Shown one piece after another: positions 1-4,584 of a stretch of 5,652 bases of DNA (positions are counted from its first letter, which is position 1; each line of letters begins with the position of its first letter). The notes under the pieces are model-generated. The model saw nothing but the letters and a program-made list of their open reading frames with translations. It searched no databases and was not told where the DNA came from. A program made the translations under genes and the position numbers. The stretch comes from Thermoplasmatota archaeon (GTDB lineage: Archaea; Thermoplasmatota; Thermoplasmata; Methanomassiliicoccales; Methanomassiliicoccaceae), in assembly GCA_022709105.1 (NCBI GenBank), contig JAKIXL010000098.1, positions 1-5,652 of the forward strand, given 5' to 3'.

Positions 1-327
1 GATGATCAGCACGTCCGTCCTCACCGGACGAGCGCCGAGGTTCCCGCAGCGGTCCCTGGTGCACAGGTCCCCGGTGTATAGCACCTGGCGGCCATTGACC
101 TCGACCTGGAACATGCGGGACCCGGCCATGTGCCCGGCGTCGAACATCTCGATGCCGTCGGCCGGGGCGGCGGCCACCTGCTTCTTGCTCCGATCGTTCA
201 GGCAGCGCAGGGTGGTCTCCGAGGCCACTACCTTGGAACCGGCGGCCACGCGCTTGGGCAGGTGGTCCTCGCTACCCAGGACCTCTACGCCATTCCCCAG
301 GCGTATGGTCAGCGCTCTCCCCGGCAT
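1..327 (-). CDS. Metallo-beta-lactamase fold protein, RNA-processing exonuclease type (N-terminal part, runs off the left edge)
   Basis: The frame is open from an ATG at 327 to the window edge, giving 109 residues; an in-frame TAG at 364-366 and no other ATG/GTG/TTG between support this start. Residues 63-70 read DAGHMAGS and residues 83-87 read LYTGD, the third and fourth metal-ligand motifs of the metallo-beta-lactamase fold. The spacing and the following CTRDR are typical of archaeal proteins related to the mRNA 3'-end processing / beta-CASP nuclease group (COG1236-like), which cut RNA using two zinc ions. The expected motif 2, HxHxDH, should lie before the LPKRV at residues 23-27. Only SEDH is there (residues 19-22), so the two leading histidines are absent. 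The protein may be catalytically altered, or the gene may carry an internal deletion. It is transcribed away from the other genes. The family call is fairly sure; activity is uncertain. Confidence 0.75.
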   Translation of the reverse strand, partial: MPGRALTIRLGNGVEVLGSEDHLPKRVAAGSKVVASETTLRCLNDRSKKQVAAAPADGIEMFDAGHMAGSRMFQVEVNGRQVLYTGDLCTRDRCGNLGARPVRTDVLII

Positions 328-350
328 CCCGGTTTCGATGCTGGATAGAG

Positions 351-358
351 TAGTTAAA
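351..358 (-). promoter_or_regulatory. Possible TATA box for the metallo-beta-lactamase gene
   Basis: On the minus strand the sequence reads TTTAACTA, centred about 27 nt before the ATG at 327. Archaeal transcription usually starts about 25 nt after the TATA centre, so the transcript would be almost leaderless. This fits the lack of a clear Shine-Dalgarno sequence before that ATG. It is a weak match, and no BRE is obvious. Confidence 0.3.
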
Positions 359-422
359 GGTATCTACACGGCCTAAGCGGCCGGCGAAAGGTGCCTTCCG
401 CGTAGAGGCCACTAGGGCTCAG

Positions 423-427
423 AAAAA
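423..427 (-). terminator. Possible T-tract terminator after the cysteine-rich gene
   Basis: The minus strand carries five consecutive T (CTTTTTCT) about 105 nt after the stop codon of the desulforedoxin-like gene and before the metallo-beta-lactamase promoter. Archaeal terminators are often simple T-runs without a hairpin. This one is short and distant, so the call is tentative. Confidence 0.25.
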
Positions 428-529
428 GATGTGCTTGGCCGGGGACGACGGTAACCCTGGCTCGGACCCGCTCATCCGACGGGGTCGCTCAATCGGCCCT
501 TTGACAAGGCTTCCGGCGAACGCGGCGAT

Positions 530-715
530 CTAGCTCTGCAGCTTCATGGGGCTGCCGCAGCAGTCGAAGGAGCATCCATGCGAGCACCCGCAGGATTCCT
601 CCGTCGACGGGGTCTGGGTGCCGCACTCGCTGCACTCCTTCATTACCTTCAGCTCCAATCCGCAGCTCTCGCAGATGTATACTTCGTTAATCTTCATCTC
701 GTTGCAGCTCGGCAT
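530..715 (-). CDS. Desulforedoxin-like small iron/zinc protein with an extra cysteine cluster
   Basis: This 61-residue protein has ten cysteines, at 4, 15, 18, 28, 31, 42, 44, 48, 52 and 53. The start is well supported: on the minus strand GAGG lies 7 nt before the ATG. VYICESCG at residues 12-19 and CCGSPMK at 52-58 match the two halves of a desulforedoxin or desulfoferrodoxin N-terminal domain, in which CxxC and a CC pair hold one Fe(Cys)4 centre. Desulforedoxin itself is about 36 residues; here some 20 residues are inserted between the halves, containing CxxC (28-31) and CxCxxxC (42-48). The insert could bind a second metal ion or take part in redox or thiol chemistry. A cytoplasmic electron-transfer or metal-binding role is inferred. 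No signal peptide or membrane segment is seen, and the gene looks monocistronic. It ends with TAG. A generic zinc-ribbon protein is the main alternative. Confidence 0.8.
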   Translation of the reverse strand: MPSCNEMKINEVYICESCGLELKVMKECSECGTQTPSTEESCGCSHGCSFDCCGSPMKLQS

Positions 716-750
716 TTTCGATCCTCGGATGAACTACGTCGCCGGGGCCT

Positions 751-758
751 AGATAAGT
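751..758 (-). promoter_or_regulatory. Possible TATA box for the desulforedoxin-like gene
   Basis: The minus strand reads ACTTATCT here, the only A/T-rich octamer close to the gene. Its centre lies about 40 nt before the ATG at 715. That predicts a leader of about 14 nt, just long enough to contain the GAGG Shine-Dalgarno at 723-726. The match to an archaeal TATA consensus is weak. Confidence 0.3.
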
Positions 759-865
759 CTATCCCGACGCTACGCTAGCTACCCGAAGGAGCACAATTCT
801 CACATCGATAAGATGACAGAGCAGGAGCTCGCGCCGAATTGTTTCGAGATCCTTTGCTACAAAGG

Positions 866-1176
866 GCGGATTGGTTAGAGTTCGACCACACGGTGTAGGG
901 CGAACGGCTTAGGGACGAGAAACTGAGGTCGCTCTATCATGCTCGACCATATCTCATCACCCTTGTGGAGTTCAGAAGATCAGCAACGACTGCTTCGTTT
1001 CATACAAGGGAAGCAAGTATTCGGTGCCGTGGCAGTACGCCGGACGTGAGTGCTAGTCGCACGTGCGCTTCATAAATCTTCGTATGGTCGACGACGAGGT
1101 TGTCGCCGGGCATGAGGTCGTGCCTGGATCCCGGACCATCAGGGTGAAGGAGCATTTCGCCGGCCGATGGGCGTGA
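866..1176 (+). pseudogene. Decayed IS21-family transposase (IstA-like), C-terminal remnant
   Basis: Pieces of the C-terminal third of an IS21-type IstA transposase can be read in order across several frames. Around 866-895, ADWLE and then VRPHG resemble the WL...RVHGTT region. Positions 899-976 give GERLRDEKLRSLYHAR and then LVEFR. After a one-base shift, 976-1053 give KISNDCFVSYKG and YSVPWQYAGRE, a signature of the beta-barrel Mu-transposase C-terminal domain. An in-frame TAG at 1054-1056 breaks this frame. Reading on gives VDDEVVAGHEVVPGSR and VKEHFAG up to a TGA at 1174-1176. At least two frameshifts and one internal stop mean it cannot make a working protein. No istB partner, catalytic-core region or terminal inverted repeats could be identified nearby, so this is an old truncated insertion. 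The short ATG-led frame at 813-881 (MTEQELAPNCFEILCYKGRIG) has no recognisable identity and may be part of the same debris. Confidence 0.72.
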
Positions 1177-1422
1177 AGAGTGACTAGAGCCTTATGCCAA
1201 TTAATATCTAAAGGTTGATAATAACATTGCTTGACCTATCGCCGGCATTAGTATAATTAAGGGCCTATGGGCAAGCCCTAAGCACTGTCTGCCAACAATC
1301 GGCCCATCCTTGTATATTCAATGCCCCTGCACGTTCCCAGCCCACCGGAAATGAAGGGCTACTTTCGGGCACCTCCCCCGGCCTCTGATTAATAACCATA
1401 AGGCTGAGAGGATAGTGAGAGA
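1177..1422 (+). promoter_or_regulatory. AT-rich upstream region of the polymerase operon
   Basis: No gene is seen in these 246 nt. Much of 1195-1260 is markedly richer in A and T than the surrounding coding DNA. Three TATA-like stretches stand out: TATAATTAA at 1252-1260, TGTATATTC at 1311-1319 and TTAATAA at 1389-1395. A short hairpin can form from AGGGC and GCCCT between about 1260 and 1278. An imperfect inverted repeat, CCGGAAA at 1345-1351 and TTTCGG at 1363-1368, lies between the last two TATA candidates and could be an operator. Both secondary structures are short enough to be chance. The region most likely holds the operon's promoter; which TATA element is used cannot be decided from sequence. 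Confidence 0.5.
1389..1395 (+). promoter_or_regulatory. Possible TATA box nearest the operon start
   Basis: TTAATAA is centred about 31 nt before the ATG at 1423, predicting a start of transcription about 5 nt before the gene (nearly leaderless). The alternative at 1311-1319 (TGTATATTC) would give a leader of about 80 nt that keeps the weak purine-rich ribosome-binding region at 1406-1421. Both are plausible. Confidence 0.3.
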
Positions 1423-2154
1423 ATGAGCATAGCGACCAGGGAAGCGGGCGAGCTGAAGGTCATGCCTCGACCGGAGGGCGACTTTCAGAGCATGGTCCGC
1501 ACCTCGATCCCTACGCTGGACGCGTTCTTCGGCGGGCTGCGGCCGGGCTGCATGACCCTCATCGACTCCTCCGACCGCCTGGTGTTCGACCTCACCCACA
1601 TATTGTGCGTGAACGGGGTCAGCACCCTGAGCCGGGATGCGGTGTGGGTGGACGGCGGGAACTGCGTGGACCCCTACGAACTGGGCAGGATATGCCGGCG
1701 CTTCGGGCTGGACCGGACGGAGATCTTGGACAGCATCAGCGTGGCCAGGGCGTTCACCGCCTACCAGCTCGTGTCGCTGATCGATGAGCGGCTGGAAAGC
1801 GAGGTCCAACGGACCGGCGCGGGAATGGTCATCGTGTCCTGCCTGCCAGACATGTTCCAGGACAAGGAGATGCGCTGGTCCGAGTCGTACCAGCTCATAA
1901 GGCGGTGCGTGGAGCGCCTTCAGGAAGTCTCCCGGAGGGAGGGAACGGCGACGCTGATCACCAACCACGGCCTGATGAAGATCCTGCAGCGCAAGAGCCT
2001 GAAGAACCTGCTGTACGGGGCGGCGGACGAGATCCTGCGCATCGAGAACGCCGCAGGCTGTTTGCGAATGACCTTGCCCAATAGCCAGGAATCGATGCTG
2101 TACCACGCGGTGCCGCACAACCAGACCACTCTGGAGGAGTTCGTGGGGCGATAA
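1423..2154 (+). CDS. RecA/RadA-like protein lacking the Walker A P-loop (PolB2-associated)
   Basis: This 243-residue protein has the outline of a RadA/RadB/KaiC-type RecA fold. It shows IPTLDAFFGGLRPG at residues 29-42, VDGGNCVDPYEL at 76-87 (the post-P-loop strand), SISVARAFTAYQL at 104-116 (as in RadA), a hydrophobic Walker B-position strand at 133-140, and TLITNH at 177-182. At the Walker A position, where GxxGxGKT should be, residues 47-55 read IDSSDRLVF. The glycines, lysine and threonine that bind ATP are absent. The strand at 133-140 ends in SC, not the usual Asp-Ser. It is therefore probably unable to hydrolyse ATP and more likely acts as a structural or recruiting subunit. It is first in the operon, 1 nt before the next gene. 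In composition it matches the inactivated RecA paralogue next to Dpo2/PolB2 and is analogous to bacterial ImuA. A weak Shine-Dalgarno region (AGAGGATAGTGAGAGA) precedes the ATG. Fold assignment is fairly sure; function is inferred. Confidence 0.82.
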   Translation: MSIATREAGELKVMPRPEGDFQSMVRTSIPTLDAFFGGLRPGCMTLIDSSDRLVFDLTHILCVNGVSTLSRDAVWVDGGNCVDPYELGRICRRFGLDRTEILDSISVARAFTAYQLVSLIDERLESEVQRTGAGMVIVSCLPDMFQDKEMRWSESYQLIRRCVERLQEVSRREGTATLITNHGLMKILQRKSLKNLLYGAADEILRIENAAGCLRMTLPNSQESMLYHAVPHNQTTLEEFVGR

Positions 2155-2155
2155 C

Positions 2156-2395
2156 ATGGGACGGACCGTGCCGACGTACCGGATGACACTGGAGTCGATC
2201 ATACAGAGCTGGGCCGACTTCCGCCGGGCGCTGCCCCGGGAGGACCGGGAGGCGTTCGATCACATGGTCAATCGTGCGAGGATGCACGCCTCCGCATCGA
2301 CCTACGCCGCGTTCTCCGACCCGGTGGAGGGCGCGCTGCTGTCCATACTGCTGGAGCAGGAGAAGGAGATACGGCGCTTGAAGGGACGGCCATGA
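2156..2395 (+). CDS. Small conserved-looking helical protein between the RecA-like and polymerase genes
   Basis: This 79-residue protein has no catalytic motif that I recognise. It opens with GRTVPTYRMTLES, followed by an acidic/basic stretch (WADFRRALPREDREAF, residues 19-34), and ends in a probable amphipathic helix (LLSILLEQEKEIRRLK, residues 61-76) that could form a coiled coil or a binding peptide. I recall short proteins with a similar GRTVPTYR opening beside polymerase genes in haloarchaea and methanogens, but cannot confirm this here. The ATG is 1 nt after the previous stop, with GGGG 7 nt upstream inside the preceding gene. Its own TGA overlaps the polymerase ATG (ATGA), so translation of the three proteins is probably coupled. 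A role as adaptor or regulator of the polymerase complex is inferred from position only. A small DNA-binding protein is also possible, though no clear helix-turn-helix is visible. Confidence 0.8.
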   Translation: MGRTVPTYRMTLESIIQSWADFRRALPREDREAFDHMVNRARMHASASTYAAFSDPVEGALLSILLEQEKEIRRLKGRP

Positions 2396-4584
2396 ACGGC
2401 TGGGTCCTGGACTGCTACGCCGACATGGCAGAGAACCGCATGGTCACCTGGGTGAGGACCAACCACGGCGTGGAGAGGGTGGTCGAGGACTTCGTGCCCC
2501 GCATATACGTGCAGGCTCCGAAGGACAGGTTGGAGAAGCTGAGGGGCGATCTCGCGCTCATCGGGGTGGACGATACCTCGGTGGTCCGCCGCCGCACCGG
2601 ACTGGGCGAGCGCGAGCGCGAAGTGCTCTCGGTGGCGGTGCGCGACTACTCGGCGATACAGCCCCTGGCGGTGACCATCGACTCGTGGGGCGACTACCGC
2701 CGCAACCTGCTGTACGACGTCGACCTGCGCATGGACCAGCGGTACTTCCTGAGGAAGGGCATCTTCGGCATGGGCCTGGTGGAGCTTCCTGGCCTGAGGT
2801 CCCTGGACTCCAACCTGCGCATCGATTATCCCATACCGTCGCTGAGCTCGATCGAGCTTCGGGTACAGACGAAGGGCGTGGGCATACCTACCTTCGACGA
2901 CCCCATCACCTCGGTGGAGGTGAACGACATTGTGCTGGACGGTCCAGAGGGCTCGATCTTGGAGCAGCTCCAGGATCTCGTGAGGGCGGAGGACCCGGAC
3001 ATCATATACACGGCCAAGGGCGACAGCTTCTACCTCCCGTACCTGAGGAAGCGGGCGGCCGAGAACGGCATGGAGCTGGAGCTCGGACGGGAGAGAGGAG
3101 AACGAACTTCGAGGGGAAAGAGCTTCTTCACCTACGGCCGCATCGTGTACAAGCCGCCTGGCCACAAGCTCCGAGGCCGGGTGCACATCGATCGCGAGTC
3201 GTCCTTCACCTTCCGGGAGAGCGGCCTCCACGGCCTCATCGAGCTCTCCCGGCTGTCCATGATCCCGCTGCAGGACGTCTCTCGACTATCGCCGGGCAGC
3301 GCCATCAGCGCGATGCAGGTGAACGAGGCAGTGCGCACCGGGCATGTCATACTGTGGAAGAAGAACCGGCCGGAGGACTTCAAGACCGCCGGAGCGTTGA
3401 TAGTCTCGGACCGCGGGGGGTTCATCTACGAGCCCCGTGTGGGAGTGCATGACGGAGTGTGGGAGGTCGACTTCTTCTCCCTCTATCCGAGCATCATGGT
3501 GGCACACAACATCTCCCCGGAGACGGTCATGTGCTCCTGCTGTCCCCGCTCCTCGCACACGGTGCCGGAGCTCGGGTATCGCATCTGCGAGAAGCGAACG
3601 GGGCTCGTGCCCCGCGTGCTGGTGCCGATACTCAACCGCCGCCGGGCGTACAAGGAGCTGAAGAAGCAGGGCGGTCACAAGGGCGATATGTACGATCAGC
3701 GAGCCAAGGCGCTGAAGTGGGTCCTGGTGACATGCTTCGGTTACACTGGATACCGCAACGCCCGCTTCGGCCGCATCGAGTGCCACGAATCCATCACCGC
3801 CTTCGGGAGGGACATCCTGATGCGGTCGGCGGACATCGCCGAGCGGCGTGGCTTCGAGGTGCTGCACGGAATCGTGGACTCGTTGTGGCTGAAGGGTGAC
3901 GGCAACATCCGCTCGTACTGTGAGGAGATCGGCCGGGAGATCGGCATCCCGCTCAACCTGGAAGGACGGTACGAGTGGATCGTCTTCCTGCCCAACATCT
4001 CCACGGGCGTCGGCGCGCTGAACCGCTACTACGGCAAGTTCGAGGGCGGCGAGCTGAAGGTCCGGGGCATCGCCGTCCGGCGGAAGGACACCCCCACACT
4101 GGTGGAGGACCTCCAGCATGACATGCTTAAGCATCTCTCCGCCGCGGGCGACGCGCCGGAGTTTGAGGAGCTCATCCCCTCGTCCCTCGAGGTCCTCGAC
4201 CGCCACGCTGAGGAGGTGCGCTCCGGGACGGTGTCCAGGGACCGGCTGGTGATGAGGAAGAGCATATCCAGGAAGCTCGAGGAGTACGTGCAGTTCAACG
4301 ACTCGGTGGCCGCGCTCCGCCAGCTCCGCGACCGGGGCTTCGAGCTGCAGCCCGGGCAGTCGGTGGAGTACCTCATAATGGACTCAAAGAGCAGGAGCTC
4401 GTGGCAGCGGGTCCGGGCCGCGCCATTCCTGGATGGCGACGAGAGGTACGATGCCGAGCGATATGTGGACCTCGCGCTTCGGGGCGCAGCGGAGCTGCTC
4501 TCCCCCTTCGGGTGGAACTATCAGCAGCTGCGGGACCGGGACGACCGCAGGAGATCAAAGCATCGACAGGAGCGCTGCCTTTAG
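2392..4584 (+). CDS. polB2: Family B DNA polymerase of the PolB2 (Dpo2-like) type
   Basis: This 730-residue protein has the complete family B order: N-terminal domain (about 1-130), exonuclease-like domain (about 140-300), palm/fingers (about 340-570) and thumb (about 600-710). Motif A is DFFSLYPSI (360-368), with catalytic D360 and steric-gate Y365, so it should prefer deoxynucleotides. Motif B is KWVLVTCFG (442-450): the lysine is kept, but the usual Asn and Tyr of KxxxNSxYG are Val446 and Phe449. Motif C is HGIVDS (492-497), not YGDTDS: the first Asp is Ile494, while the essential second one, D496, remains. The proofreading acids look lost: SIE (153-155) stands for the DIE of Exo I, and AKGDSFY (208-214) for the Exo II NGDxFD, with Tyr for Asp. 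RYYG (545-548) and KVRG (556-559) match the conserved DNA-contacting palm/thumb segments. C381, C383, C384 and C399 might bind metal. The start overlaps the preceding stop (ATGA). The gene ends with TAG and overlaps the convergent permease gene by 30 nt. A low-fidelity or translesion role is inferred; family membership is certain, the PolB2 subtype likely. Confidence 0.93.
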   Translation: MNGWVLDCYADMAENRMVTWVRTNHGVERVVEDFVPRIYVQAPKDRLEKLRGDLALIGVDDTSVVRRRTGLGEREREVLSVAVRDYSAIQPLAVTIDSWGDYRRNLLYDVDLRMDQRYFLRKGIFGMGLVELPGLRSLDSNLRIDYPIPSLSSIELRVQTKGVGIPTFDDPITSVEVNDIVLDGPEGSILEQLQDLVRAEDPDIIYTAKGDSFYLPYLRKRAAENGMELELGRERGERTSRGKSFFTYGRIVYKPPGHKLRGRVHIDRESSFTFRESGLHGLIELSRLSMIPLQDVSRLSPGSAISAMQVNEAVRTGHVILWKKNRPEDFKTAGALIVSDRGGFIYEPRVGVHDGVWEVDFFSLYPSIMVAHNISPETVMCSCCPRSSHTVPELGYRICEKRTGLVPRVLVPILNRRRAYKELKKQGGHKGDMYDQRAKALKWVLVTCFGYTGYRNARFGRIECHESITAFGRDILMRSADIAERRGFEVLHGIVDSLWLKGDGNIRSYCEEIGREIGIPLNLEGRYEWIVFLPNISTGVGALNRYYGKFEGGELKVRGIAVRRKDTPTLVEDLQHDMLKHLSAAGDAPEFEELIPSSLEVLDRHAEEVRSGTVSRDRLVMRKSISRKLEEYVQFNDSVAALRQLRDRGFELQPGQSVEYLIMDSKSRSSWQRVRAAPFLDGDERYDAERYVDLALRGAAELLSPFGWNYQQLRDRDDRRRSKHRQERCL

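Noticed and set aside
2..376. 124-residue plus-strand open frame
   Set aside because: It lies opposite the metallo-beta-lactamase gene, has no recognisable protein features, and exists because GC-rich coding DNA keeps antisense frames open.
369..383. Palindrome CGGCC-TAAGC-GGCCG as a hairpin or operator
   Set aside because: The stem is only 5 bp in GC-rich DNA, with no T-run after it on either strand, so chance is the simpler explanation.
328..529. Searched for a tRNA or other structured RNA between the two minus-strand genes
   Set aside because: No T-loop-like GGTTCRANNCC, no acceptor-stem pairing and no strong hairpin were found.
813..881. Short ATG-led frame starting MTEQELAPNC as a small gene
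   Set aside because: No ribosome-binding site at proper spacing and no recognisable identity. It adjoins and slightly overlaps the IS21 debris, so it is treated as part of the decayed region.
1231..1257. TTGACC and TATAAT 15 nt apart, like a bacterial sigma-70 promoter
   Set aside because: The spacing is below the usual 16-18 nt and the gene content is archaeal. The TATAAT part is better read as a possible archaeal TATA element.
1361..1366. ACTTTC, matching the ANTTTC hexamer linked to UV-induced promoters in Sulfolobales
   Set aside because: A six-base degenerate motif is expected by chance about once in four such regions on one strand, and the motif is known only from a distant lineage. 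It does not support damage regulation here by itself.
1318..2202. 294-residue minus-strand frame opposite the RecA-like gene, and similar long antisense frames opposite the polymerase (2302-3231, 3286-4206)
   Set aside because: Their composition is rich in His, Arg, Ala and Val with no domain signature, and they lie opposite clearly recognisable genes. They are antisense shadows.
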